This document shows, piece after piece, positions 30,561-41,240 of a stretch of 64,000 nt of DNA; the first letter of the stretch is position 1; every line of letters starts with the position of its first letter. The notes beneath the pieces are model-generated. The model saw only the letters and a list, made by a program, of their open reading frames with translations. It ran no database searches and was not told the DNA's origin. The translations under genes and the position numbers were made by a program. This DNA comes from Photobacterium angustum (GTDB lineage: Bacteria > Pseudomonadota > Gammaproteobacteria > Enterobacterales > Vibrionaceae), in the NCBI RefSeq assembly GCF_002954615.1, contig NZ_MSCJ01000003.1:124001-188000 (forward strand). Direction: 5' to 3'.

Positions 30561-33500
30561 ATGCCCATTGATTACAAAAAAGGTTATTGCACATTATGTC
30601 GTTCTCGTTGTGGAACAATTAATCATGTTGAAGATAATCGCTTAATAAAAATAACACCAGATCCCGATCATCCAACGGGGGCAGCCATCTGTATGAAGGG
30701 ACGAGCTGCGCCTGAATTAATTTACAATCCTAACCGTATTTTATACCCACAACGCAGAACATCGGCTAAAACAGCATCTGATCCAAAATGGGAACGAATT
30801 TCATGGCAAGAAGCAATACAAACTATTTCCTCTAAATTAGCCAAAATAAAGAATGAAAGTGGTGCAGAAGCTGTCGCCTTTGGTGTTACAACACCGAGTG
30901 GTACGCCTATTTCAGATAGTATTGATTGGATTGAACATTTTATTCATAGCTATGGTAGTCCAAATATTTGTTATGGCACTGAAGTCTGTAATTGGCATAA
31001 AGATTTTGCCCACTCATTCACTTTCGGTTGTGGTATGCCAATGGCTGATTATGAGAATGCAGACCTAATCATGTTATGGGGGCATAACCCAACAAACACT
31101 TGGTTAAGTCAAGCAAATGCAATTGGTTTAGGGCAAAAGAAAGGTGCTAAAACTCTTATTATCGATCCAAGAAAAACCCCATTAGCAGCCAATGCCGATG
31201 TCTGGCTTCAAGTAACACCAGGAACTGATGATGTTGTCGCCATGGGACTTATCAACCAAATATTAGAGCACAAGTTCTTTGATAGCGACTTCATTCGCTG
31301 TTGGACAAACTCACCATTTTTGATTCGAAATGATACGAAGGAATTATTAAGAGCTCGAGACTGCGTAGCATTAGATGTTAAGGATTCAGAATACTTTGTT
31401 ATTTGGGATCAAGATGAAAACCAACTTGCCACTTATAATCACAAAGCAACAATATCTAAAACACAAGGCGCAAGTTTCGCACTATCAGGACAATATACAA
31501 TCCAATTAAAAGATGGCCGCTATATTACATGCTCTCCTGTATTTGAAATTTTGAAGCAAGCTTGCAAAGAGTATCGACCCGAAACAGTGGAAAAAATCTC
31601 AGGGATTAAAGCTAAAGAGTTACAACAAGCTGCTCTACTACTCTCAAATAGTAAAGCAATTGCCTATCACGCATGGACAGGCATTGCTCAACAAAAAAAC
31701 GCAACCCAAACTGAACGTGCAATTGCTATTCTTTATGCGTTATTAGGTAGCTTTGATAAACAAGGAGGTAATCGCCAGTATATTCAACTTCCATTAAATA
31801 AAATAGACAGTAAAACATTACTCTCTTTAGACCAAAAAAATAAAGCCTTAGGTTTAAAAGAAAGACCGCTTGGTCCCGCAAGCCAAGGTTGGGTTAGCTC
31901 TCGTCATGTCTATAAAGCTATTACCGAAGCGAAACCTTATAAAATTAGAGGGTTATTTGCATTTGGATCTAATCCTTTACTAAGTCAGGGAGATGTAGAG
32001 CTTGGTATTGAAGCCTTAAAACAAGTTGAATTTCATGTACATTGCGACCTATTTGAGACACCATCATCTCGCTATGCCGATATTTTGTTACCTATAAATA
32101 CTCCTTGGGAGCGAGAAGCACTTAAAGCTGGGTTTGAAATCAACGAGCAAGCTGTTAGTCACGTTCAATTACGCCAACAAATGATCCCGTCACTCGGTGA
32201 GTCTAAATCCGATACTGAGATCGTTTTCCTACTTGCAAAAGCATTAAAGTTAAAAAATGAAGTCTTTAGCAGCGATCTTGAAACTGCATGGAATAAGATG
32301 CTTAAACCGCTACAGCTTAACATTAAAAAATTACGTAAATATCCCGAAGGGATTGCTTATTCTTTACCTCAACAAACGCAAACATACCGTCAACTCAAAC
32401 AAGGGAAAGTTAAAGGATTTGCAACCCCAACTAAGCGTGTTGAAATTTATTCTGAGACGTTGTTAAAAGCTGGATACTCTCCTTTGCCTCAAGCGATTAC
32501 ACATAATCACGATAACAATTACCCTTATATCCTGACCTCAGTAAAAAGCGGCTATTTTTGTCATAGTCAACACCGTTCCATCACTTCATTACGTAAACGT
32601 TCTCCATTACCAATGGCTTATGTAAACGAAGAACTCGCAAAAAGTAACAATATTGCTGAAGGCGACTGGGTCACCATTCAAACCCCTCATGGAAAGGCAA
32701 ATTTTTACTGTTCAATATTACCCACCTTAGCATCAAAGGTCGTTGTCGCTGAGTTTGGTTGGTGGCAAGGATGTGAAGCACTAGGTTTAGATAGCTACCC
32801 CATAACTGGTCCACTAAATAGTAATTATAACCAGCTTATTTCAGCACAAGAGGCAGATGAAATCAGTGGCTCAGTACCAATGAGAGGCTGCAGTTGCAAA
32901 ATTAATGTCTCTGAAAAACAAAATATCGAAAAACGTGCTTGGAAAGATGCCATCGCTTTTGTCGTAAAACAAAAAACACTGATCGCCTCAGACGCAATGG
33001 AGCTTGAACTTACCCCACAAATTCCACGTTTACTGCCAGATTATTTGCCAGGTCAACATATAACAGTTTGTCTAAATCAAGATCGCGATAACGAGTTGAC
33101 TCGAGCATACTCATTAACAGACGCAAGTTATAAAGAAGATCGAAATAGTTATAAAATAGTCGTTCGTTATCAGCGAAGTTATGATCAAAAAGGCAACCTT
33201 TATGAAGGTGCAGCTTCAAGCTATATCCATAACCAATTATCAGTTGGTGAGATCATTCATGTTTCAGCTCCCAATGGTAAATTCACTATCCCAACGGCAA
33301 TATCAACTCCTATTGTCATATTTGCCGCAGGTATAGGCATAACTCCTTTTATAAGTTTAATAGAGTCAATTAATGATCTTGATTTAATGCCTAATATTTG
33401 GTTGTTTTATGGAAATAAGAATAGTCATACTCATGCATTTAAGAAACGACTAAACGATCTAGCTAAAAAGTTACCAAAACTACATATATTTAACTCTTAT

Positions 33501-33986
33501 AACGAACCACTCGCGTCTGATATAAAGGGGAAAGACTATGATACAACAGAGCTGCTCTCTGCAAAGGTTATTCCAGATACATTGATAAAACAGCAAGCTA
33601 GATTTTACCTATGTGGCCCAACAAGCATGATGGAAAATATTACGCAGCAGTTAATCACGAGAGCTGTACCGCATTTTAATATTTTTAGTGAAATATTTAA
33701 GCCCAAAACAATGGTAAAAATTAAAGACAACCAAGAATTCAATGTTGAATTTATACGCTCAAAAGAACATTTAATTTGGACATCAAACTCTGGAACATTA
33801 TTGGAATTTGCAGAAAAAAATAATATTAAGATGCCTAGTGGATGTCGCGTTGGACAATGTGAAAGCTGTGCAATTAATATTATTTCAGGAAATGTTATCC
33901 ATTTAAATGGAAAGGAACCTGAAGAAAACAACATATCTTTAACCTGCCAAGCTATCCCTATCAGTAATTTAGTACTTGATGCTTAA
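30561..33986 (+). CDS. Molybdopterin oxidoreductase fused to an FNR-type reductase and a 2Fe-2S ferredoxin
   Basis: 1141 residues in three blocks. Residues 1-about 785 are a DMSO-reductase-family molybdoenzyme: a 4Fe-4S site C10xxC13xxxC17...C44, the likely Mo ligand C143 in GTEVCNWHKDF, molybdopterin-binding segments (LIMLWGHNPTNT, GLFAFGSNPLLSQGD), and a dinucleotide-binding end domain (LTSVKSGYFCHSQHRS). Residues about 790-1040 are a ferredoxin-NAD(P) reductase (RAYSLT, AAGIGITPFISL, YLCGPTSMM). The last 90 are a plant-type ferredoxin (C1095RVGQC1100ESC1103, C1129). There is no Tat signal, so it is cytoplasmic. The electron chain NAD(P)H-flavin-2Fe2S-4Fe4S-Mo is all in one chain. Substrate unknown. 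Confidence 0.93.
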   Translation: MPIDYKKGYCTLCRSRCGTINHVEDNRLIKITPDPDHPTGAAICMKGRAAPELIYNPNRILYPQRRTSAKTASDPKWERISWQEAIQTISSKLAKIKNESGAEAVAFGVTTPSGTPISDSIDWIEHFIHSYGSPNICYGTEVCNWHKDFAHSFTFGCGMPMADYENADLIMLWGHNPTNTWLSQANAIGLGQKKGAKTLIIDPRKTPLAANADVWLQVTPGTDDVVAMGLINQILEHKFFDSDFIRCWTNSPFLIRNDTKELLRARDCVALDVKDSEYFVIWDQDENQLATYNHKATISKTQGASFALSGQYTIQLKDGRYITCSPVFEILKQACKEYRPETVEKISGIKAKELQQAALLLSNSKAIAYHAWTGIAQQKNATQTERAIAILYALLGSFDKQGGNRQYIQLPLNKIDSKTLLSLDQKNKALGLKERPLGPASQGWVSSRHVYKAITEAKPYKIRGLFAFGSNPLLSQGDVELGIEALKQVEFHVHCDLFETPSSRYADILLPINTPWEREALKAGFEINEQAVSHVQLRQQMIPSLGESKSDTEIVFLLAKALKLKNEVFSSDLETAWNKMLKPLQLNIKKLRKYPEGIAYSLPQQTQTYRQLKQGKVKGFATPTKRVEIYSETLLKAGYSPLPQAITHNHDNNYPYILTSVKSGYFCHSQHRSITSLRKRSPLPMAYVNEELAKSNNIAEGDWVTIQTPHGKANFYCSILPTLASKVVVAEFGWWQGCEALGLDSYPITGPLNSNYNQLISAQEADEISGSVPMRGCSCKINVSEKQNIEKRAWKDAIAFVVKQKTLIASDAMELELTPQIPRLLPDYLPGQHITVCLNQDRDNELTRAYSLTDASYKEDRNSYKIVVRYQRSYDQKGNLYEGAASSYIHNQLSVGEIIHVSAPNGKFTIPTAISTPIVIFAAGIGITPFISLIESINDLDLMPNIWLFYGNKNSHTHAFKKRLNDLAKKLPKLHIFNSYNEPLASDIKGKDYDTTELLSAKVIPDTLIKQQARFYLCGPTSMMENITQQLITRAVPHFNIFSEIFKPKTMVKIKDNQEFNVEFIRSKEHLIWTSNSGTLLEFAEKNNIKMPSGCRVGQCESCAINIISGNVIHLNGKEPEENNISLTCQAIPISNLVLDA

Positions 33987-34054
33987 TATACAGTGAAGCA
34001 ATAAATCTGAGCATTGTTAAAAATAGAAGAAATACTGAGCCTTCAAAGCAATGA

Positions 34055-34087
34055 CAGAAAAGCCAATTATGATTGGCTTTTCTGTTT
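34055..34087. terminator. Strong bidirectional terminator
   Basis: Stem AGAAAAGCCAAT/ATTGGCTTTTCT with a TATG loop, between converging molybdoenzyme and galR genes. Confidence 0.95.
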
Positions 34088-34145
34088 ATATTCAAAGTTA
34101 AAGCTGGCACACATATGATTGCCAACTTAGTATTTTATCTAGTCA

Positions 34146-35153
34146 TTATTTGTCACTTAATCGTTCAACCGAACCTCGACGCACTAAGGTTGGAGAGAAA
34201 CGCATAGCCTCACTATCAACATGTTGCTCATCAGCCAAAGTTAATGCGAGATTAGCAGCCTTTTCTGCCATCATCTGAATCGGATAACGAACCGTTGTTA
34301 GCCCTGGAGTGGTATAACGGGCAATTAAGCCATCATCAAACCCCACCAGCGACATCTTCTGCGGAGATTGAATGCCATTTTCTTGTAGCACCGCTAATGC
34401 GCCCGCTGCCATATAATCGTTATAAGCCACCAACGCTGTCATCGGCAAGGATTTGGTGATCAGATTTATCATCGCTGTTTCGCCACCCTCACTATCTGGA
34501 GTCGCTTTTTCAATATAGCTTGCTGATAAACTAATATTATTATCCGCTAACGCATCCAAATAGCCTTGTACACGTTCACTGGCATCTTCAATATCATGGT
34601 TAGAGGCGATACACGCAATATGGCTATGACCATGACGGATCAAATATTCGGTCGCTAAATACGCACCTTTATGGTTATCAAGTGAAATACAACGCTCAGC
34701 AATAGTAGAGATATGGCGGTTAATGATCACTAAGCCTTTCACTTCGTTGGCATAGTTAATCAGCTCCTCGTCAGTCAGTGCTTTTGCGTAAATCACTAAC
34801 GCATCACAACGACTATTGATCAAATGTTCAATCGCACGTCGTTCATCGTCTGCATTGTGATAACCATTACCAATCAGAATATGCTTACCATGTTGATGAG
34901 CTACAACATCGACAGCTTTAACTAAAGTGCCAAAGAAAGGGTCAGAGACATCCCCCACTAATACACCAATGGTATCGGTATTTTTTCGCACTAACGCTTT
35001 GGCAGCCGCATTGGGACGATAACCTAACTGTTTCATCGCGTTAGTCACCGATTCAATAGACTGTTTACTTGCTTTTGGGGACTTGTTGATCACCCGCGAG
35101 ACAGTGGCAATCGACACCCCAGCTTCACGAGCGACATCCTTGATGGTTGCCAT
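34146..35153 (-). CDS. galR: LacI-family galactose repressor GalR
   Basis: 335 residues with MATIKDVAREAGVSIATVSRVINKSPKAS at the start and GVLVGDVSDPFFGTLVKAVD, ILIGNGYHN, RCDALVIYAKALT and FSPTLVRR in the same places as E. coli GalR. It binds gal operators and is released by galactose. No galE, galT or galK is in the window and only a galM fragment remains 5 kb away, so this repressor appears orphaned from its operon, or controls genes elsewhere. GalS is a possible alternative name, but the MATIKDVA start and context fit GalR. Confidence 0.92.
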   Translation of the reverse strand: MATIKDVAREAGVSIATVSRVINKSPKASKQSIESVTNAMKQLGYRPNAAAKALVRKNTDTIGVLVGDVSDPFFGTLVKAVDVVAHQHGKHILIGNGYHNADDERRAIEHLINSRCDALVIYAKALTDEELINYANEVKGLVIINRHISTIAERCISLDNHKGAYLATEYLIRHGHSHIACIASNHDIEDASERVQGYLDALADNNISLSASYIEKATPDSEGGETAMINLITKSLPMTALVAYNDYMAAGALAVLQENGIQSPQKMSLVGFDDGLIARYTTPGLTTVRYPIQMMAEKAANLALTLADEQHVDSEAMRFSPTLVRRGSVERLSDK

Positions 35154-35298
35154 AATTGCTCTCTTTTTTAAACTGTGCTTATTTAACCGTGTGAACCGTT
35201 ACTACGCAATAAATTTACAAGCATTAGCGATATTTCTATGTGTTGATACATAAAGTGGTTACAGATAGTCATTTACATTCTTTGTAGCCAATCAAGCG

Positions 35299-35631
<333 letters not shown>

Positions 35632-35678
35632 TCATTTTTCTCTTATATAACAGATTATAAATTAATAGAAATAGTGCA

Positions 35679-35694
35679 ATGAAAACGCTTACAC
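35679..35694. promoter_or_regulatory. LacI/GalR-type operator upstream of ygjH
   Basis: ATGAAAACGCTTACAC matches the gal operator consensus GTGTAANCGNTTACAC except at positions 1 and 4, and fits the general LacI-family form TGWAANCGNTWNCA fully. It lies 48 bases before the ygjH start. Confidence 0.6.
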
Positions 35695-35775
35695 AAACAA
35701 TCAATTATGCTGCTATTACACTGTTTGATCACACTTTATTTGTTGCCTTTGTGACATTTAAAAGACTGTGATTAT

Positions 35776-35818
35776 TCTAAAAAAACAGCCACTGACAAAC
35801 ATCAGTGGCTGTATTTAA
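35776..35818 (-). terminator. Strong terminator downstream of the ygjI pseudogene
   Basis: A perfect 10-bp stem CAGCCACTGA/TCAGTGGCTG with a 6-nt loop. The A-run on the plus-strand left side becomes a T-run on the minus strand. Confidence 0.93.
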
Positions 35819-35839
35819 AGCTTATTATTGTTGGTTATT

Positions 35840-37315
<1,476 letters not shown>

Positions 37316-37396
37316 TTACTTGTGGTGTAGGATACAGAGTAAGATCTTGATTTATTAGATTTATTTTTCATTATAATTCCTCACTTTAGTTGTTAA

Positions 37397-37579
37397 ACCG
37401 TAAAGTGGAAACGCTACCCTAACACTGCAATAGGTTATGCTGGCGCGACAGCAATGGACTTCACCCTACCCGTTATTCAAAGCTCAGGGGGCATTCGTTG
37501 TGTACCTGTCGCCATTGTTAGTGGCTTTATTTTAAGTTTATTAGTCCCTGTGCTGATCTTGTTTTTTGTCTCGCTATAA
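37397..37579 (+). pseudogene. lysO: C-terminal fragment of a lysine exporter LysO (YbjE/DUF340)
   Basis: One frame reads TVKWKRYPNTAIGYAGATAM, then DFTLPVIQSSGGIRCVPVAI, then VSGFILSLLVPVLILFFVSL and a stop. This matches the last 60 residues of LysO proteins (KRFPDAAVGVGGATSMDFTLPIIQ in relatives). There is no start codon or upstream part, since a stop precedes it at 37394. It is a remnant, probably left by the rearrangements that broke ygjI next door. Confidence 0.8.
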
Positions 37580-37613
37580 GCGTTCTACTCAGTATTTCAA
37601 TGACATAAATTCA

Positions 37614-37653
37614 ATAAAAAAGGCAGAGCACAATAAATACTCTGCCTTTTTTG
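37614..37653. terminator. Bidirectional terminator
   Basis: Stem AAAGGCAGAG/CTCTGCCTTT with an 11-nt loop, flanked by A- and T-runs. It serves the first phosphoethanolamine-transferase-like gene on the minus strand and originally lysO on the plus strand. Confidence 0.92.
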
Positions 37654-37673
37654 TTATCACTTATCTCACTAGA

Positions 37674-39179
37674 CTAGCGTGATATTTTTACCGCAGGATC
37701 AGGAGCTAAATCACTAAAGTTAACCATATTGGTAAAGTTAAATACTTTGATATTTTTATCGTTAATTTGCTCGATAGACAAAGGCGCTACCTTTTCAGAA
37801 GTGATTCCTGTCCAATCTGAAAATAGCGATAAGAAGTGATAAGCACTAACAGGCTTCTTTACTAACTGATGTTGATGACTATCACTCGAAAGCATAAAGA
37901 ATGGCACCTCATAGTTAGATTTATGATATGAACCATGTGTCATATAAACAAATTGGTCTTTTTGATGTTCGTTACTTAAACCATGATCGGAAAAGTACAT
38001 TAATGAATATGATTGTTTAGTCATCTTTAATGATTCAACCATCTTTTTCATCAATTGATCGAATTCACGATACGACGATAAATAACATGAAAGCTGTTTA
38101 TCTTCCAAACCATAGACATCATGTTTTATTCGTTGGCAAAATTCAGGGTGCGATCCCATTAGGTGTACAACAATCAATTTATGTTGCTGTGTAGATTCCG
38201 CTAAAGCCTGATTGAATAAAGGTAACAACTTTGAATCTTGGTAATTAATAGAGCCATCATATGCACCATTTTTTAAAAAATGCTCTTCATCACTTAAAAT
38301 TGCAAATTTTGTAATTGGCGTATCCCACACTCCCATTTTGCCTTGATTCGAAATCCAGTATGATTTAAACCCTGCACTATTAGCCAAATTGATAAAATTT
38401 ATACTTGGCTCATACGTTAAGCCTTTGCTTAATGAAAGTGTTCGTGATAATGATGTTATCGTATTCGGCGCAGTTGAAATATAACCGTTTAAAAACAATC
38501 CATTGGCGGTATCTAAATATGGTGTAGTCTTCGTCGGATAACCATATAACGACATGTAATCACGACGCATACTCTCACCTATTACAACAATATAATTTTG
38601 ATATTTAGGCTTAACATGCTGAACTTCCAAATTCACTTTATGCGAGAAAGCATCTTCAAGTGCTTTTTCTTGCACAAAGTAATCAGTAACTGAATCATAA
38701 CCGCCGTAAAGTAGATTTTTATAAGGTGAAAGGCATAAACATATCAATCCTATAACTAATGGAACATGACTTTTAAATTGATATGATGTCTTTCTACATG
38801 CAAAAATACCAATCAGAAAAAATAAAGCTACTGAAAAAGGATAAATATCCGACGGTATATTTGAAAGAAACTCCAGAGTTTCTTCCTTAGTAGTATCAAA
38901 TAATGAAGCAATCATTCCAATGTTAGGTGAACCATAAACCATACCGATAGGTAAATAAATCCAGGTAATTATGAATAATGGCAATAACACAAAACTCTTA
39001 AAATATCTGTAACCAGAAATGGTATAAACAGCAAAAAAGTATACGGCAACACTTAATATATAGTTATTGTGATGACGTCCCATTGCTGCGGTAGACACTA
39101 TAACAAGTAAAAAATAAATCACAAGATCAATAGTTAAGCGCTTATTTTTAAATGTAATTTTTAATTTCTTCTTCAACAT
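37674..39179 (-). CDS. Phosphoethanolamine transferase-like sulfatase-domain membrane protein, copy 1 (501 aa)
   Basis: Five N-terminal membrane helices (to about residue 165), then a periplasmic alkaline-phosphatase-fold domain. Metal and catalytic residues sit in VVIGESMRRDYMSLYGYPTKTTPYLD, the likely nucleophile Thr in APNTITSLSRTLS, VVHLMGSHPEF, and YFSDHGLS...THGSYHKSNYEVPFF. This is the YhdB/OpgE/EptB-type family that adds phosphoethanolamine to lipopolysaccharide or glucans. It lacks the EptA disulfides seen in the copy at 22927. It is very close in sequence to the gene at 39633, its tandem duplicate. Acceptor unknown. Confidence 0.87.
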   Translation of the reverse strand: MLKKKLKITFKNKRLTIDLVIYFLLVIVSTAAMGRHHNNYILSVAVYFFAVYTISGYRYFKSFVLLPLFIITWIYLPIGMVYGSPNIGMIASLFDTTKEETLEFLSNIPSDIYPFSVALFFLIGIFACRKTSYQFKSHVPLVIGLICLCLSPYKNLLYGGYDSVTDYFVQEKALEDAFSHKVNLEVQHVKPKYQNYIVVIGESMRRDYMSLYGYPTKTTPYLDTANGLFLNGYISTAPNTITSLSRTLSLSKGLTYEPSINFINLANSAGFKSYWISNQGKMGVWDTPITKFAILSDEEHFLKNGAYDGSINYQDSKLLPLFNQALAESTQQHKLIVVHLMGSHPEFCQRIKHDVYGLEDKQLSCYLSSYREFDQLMKKMVESLKMTKQSYSLMYFSDHGLSNEHQKDQFVYMTHGSYHKSNYEVPFFMLSSDSHQHQLVKKPVSAYHFLSLFSDWTGITSEKVAPLSIEQINDKNIKVFNFTNMVNFSDLAPDPAVKISR

Positions 39180-39299
39180 ATAACATGATTTTCTAAAATT
39201 AGGCCGACGATGCTAACATATCAATAATTAAAAAAAAGACACGATAATATGCAATTACTATAGAGCCATATGTCTATTCTGGTTGTTTTATTTATTGGA

Positions 39300-39430
39300 T
39301 TGAATAAACTGTCGCCAATCCGCCTTCATTAAAATTCATCATTAATCGTATATGCATAAATTTTGCTTTTAGAATCAATAATAAACATTAGAATAATGTG
39401 GGCTTGCTCTATACTACGCATCATAATCTT
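39300..39430 (-). pseudogene. Decayed copy of the antiporter gene 3' end between the two tandem paralogues
   Basis: Bases 39305-39425 line up with 41308-41426, the segment that encodes the C-terminal regulatory domain of the antiporter. Shared runs include CCGCCTTCA, AATTCATC, TTAAT-GTATATG, ATCAAT, AACATT-GAATAA, GGCTTGCT and TAATCTT. Stops and changes are scattered through it. It is a duplicated scrap, not a gene. Confidence 0.85.
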
Positions 39431-39632
39431 ATGAGTTGTTTGTCTAACTACGAAGTTACTGAACGATTGATTAAGCTTTAGAATATTTTTCCTTTATGGT
39501 TTTTTATATATAAAAGAGTGAATCACTAAACTTTTGATAAATAAAGTAACTCACCCAATTTATATTTACTTATATTCTTTCAACTCGAAAGATTAATTTT
39601 ACTCTGCTATTTTTATCATTTATCGCACTAGA

Positions 39633-41135
39633 CTATTGTGATATTTTCACCGCAGGATCAGGCGCTAAATCGCTATAATCAACCATCTTGGTATAGTTAA
39701 ATACTTTAATATTTTTATCGTTAATTTGATCGATGGATAGAGGTGCCACCTTTTTCGAAGTGATCCCGGTCCAATCAGAAAACAATGATAAAAAGTGATA
39801 CGCACTAACTTGCTTTTTCAACATCTCATGTTGCTTACTATCACTTGATAGAATAAAGAATGGCACTTCATAATTTGATTTATGATCAGCTCCGTGTACT
39901 AAATATACATCTTTTCCTTTACTATTTTTATCACTTAAACCATGATCAGAAAAATACATTAATGAATATGATTGTTGGCTACTTTTTAATATTCCTACCA
40001 TACTTTTCATTAGCTCATCAAATTCACGATATGTTGATAAATAACAAGATAGTTGTTTATCTTTTAAATGATAGTCATCATGCTTTATTCGGCGACAGAA
40101 TTTTGCGTGCGATCCCATTAAGTGAACAACAATCAGCTTATGCTGTTTTGTTGGTTCCAATAAAGCCTGTTTAAATAAAGGTAACAAGTCGGAATCTTGA
40201 TAATTTATTGAGCCATTAAAACTGCCATTTTTTAAAAAATGCATTTCATTACTTAAAATTGCAAATTTTGAAATGGGCGTATCATAGCGTCCAATTTTCC
40301 CTTGATTAGATAACCAATATGTTTTGAACCCTGCGCTATTGGCAAGATTAATAAAGTTAATATTAGGTTTAAACGTTAGTCCTTGGCTCAAGGAAAGCGT
40401 ACGAGGTAATGAAGTAGTAGTATTTGGTGCTGTTGAAATATAACCATTTAAAAACAAACCACTGGCAGTATCTAAGTACGGTGTTGTCTTCGTTTGATAG
40501 CCATATAATGACATATAGTCACGACGCATACTTTCACCGATAACAACAATATAGTTTTTATATTTCGGCGCTACCTGCTGAATATCCAAATTCACTTTAT
40601 GCGAGAAAGCATCCTCAAGTGCCTTTTCTTGTACAAAGTAATCAGTAACAGATTGATAGCCGCGTACAAAAAGATGGTTATAAGGTGAAAAATAGAGAAA
40701 TACTAGACCAATAATTAACGGAATATCATGTTTAAGTTGATAAGATGTTTTCTTAAATGCAAAAACAAGAATTAAAATAAATAAACTGACAGACCACGGA
40801 ATAATATCCGATGGAATGTTAGAAATAAATTCTAATGCTTCTTGCTTATTCGTATCTAATAATGATGCAACAGAGCCAATATTAGGTGAACCATAAATCA
40901 TACCTACTGGTAAATAAAGCCAACTGATAATAAATAGTGGCAATAACAAGTAGTATTTAACTCGCTTATATCCAGCAAGGATCATAACGCCAACACAATA
41001 AACCAATAATGTTAACAAATAATTATGGTGGTTTGATCCCATTGCAGTGGTCGATAATACAACAAGAAAAAATGATATTATAAGATCAAAGAGAAAATGC
41101 TTATTTTTTATAAGCATTCTTATTTTTTGTTTCAC
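39633..41135 (-). CDS. Phosphoethanolamine transferase-like sulfatase-domain membrane protein, copy 2 (500 aa)
   Basis: Same architecture as copy 1: a membrane part ending near residue 165, then NYIVVIGESMRRDYMSLYGYQ, APNTTTSLPRTLSL, VVHLMGSHAKF, YFSDHGLS and HGADHKSNYEVPFF. Long stretches are identical to copy 1 (QEKALEDAFSHKVNL, GLFLNGYISTAPNT, SAYHFLSLFSDWTGITS, LAPDPAVKIS), while the membrane part differs more. It follows the antiporter gene by 105 bases with a terminator between. This is probably the parental position, because the full antiporter gene lies next to it. Confidence 0.87.
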   Translation of the reverse strand: MKQKIRMLIKNKHFLFDLIISFFLVVLSTTAMGSNHHNYLLTLLVYCVGVMILAGYKRVKYYLLLPLFIISWLYLPVGMIYGSPNIGSVASLLDTNKQEALEFISNIPSDIIPWSVSLFILILVFAFKKTSYQLKHDIPLIIGLVFLYFSPYNHLFVRGYQSVTDYFVQEKALEDAFSHKVNLDIQQVAPKYKNYIVVIGESMRRDYMSLYGYQTKTTPYLDTASGLFLNGYISTAPNTTTSLPRTLSLSQGLTFKPNINFINLANSAGFKTYWLSNQGKIGRYDTPISKFAILSNEMHFLKNGSFNGSINYQDSDLLPLFKQALLEPTKQHKLIVVHLMGSHAKFCRRIKHDDYHLKDKQLSCYLSTYREFDELMKSMVGILKSSQQSYSLMYFSDHGLSDKNSKGKDVYLVHGADHKSNYEVPFFILSSDSKQHEMLKKQVSAYHFLSLFSDWTGITSKKVAPLSIDQINDKNIKVFNYTKMVDYSDLAPDPAVKISQ

Positions 41136-41179
41136 GGTAAGCCACGATATTCTAAAAACGAAGTGGCAGATATTAACAT

Positions 41180-41215
41180 ATAAAAAAAAGAAAAAGGCAC
41201 GTTTAACGTGCCTTG
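41180..41215 (-). terminator. Intrinsic terminator after the antiporter gene
   Basis: Read on the minus strand: AAGGCACGT-TAA-ACGTGCCTT followed by TTTCTTTTTTT. Confidence 0.9.
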
Positions 41216-41240
41216 GTTATTATGATGATAGCTAGAAGAG

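Noticed and set aside
37406..37419. LacI-family operator TGGAAACGCTACCC upstream of ygjI
   Set aside because: It has two mismatches and lies within the coding part of the lysO remnant (KWKRYP), so the match is probably coincidental.
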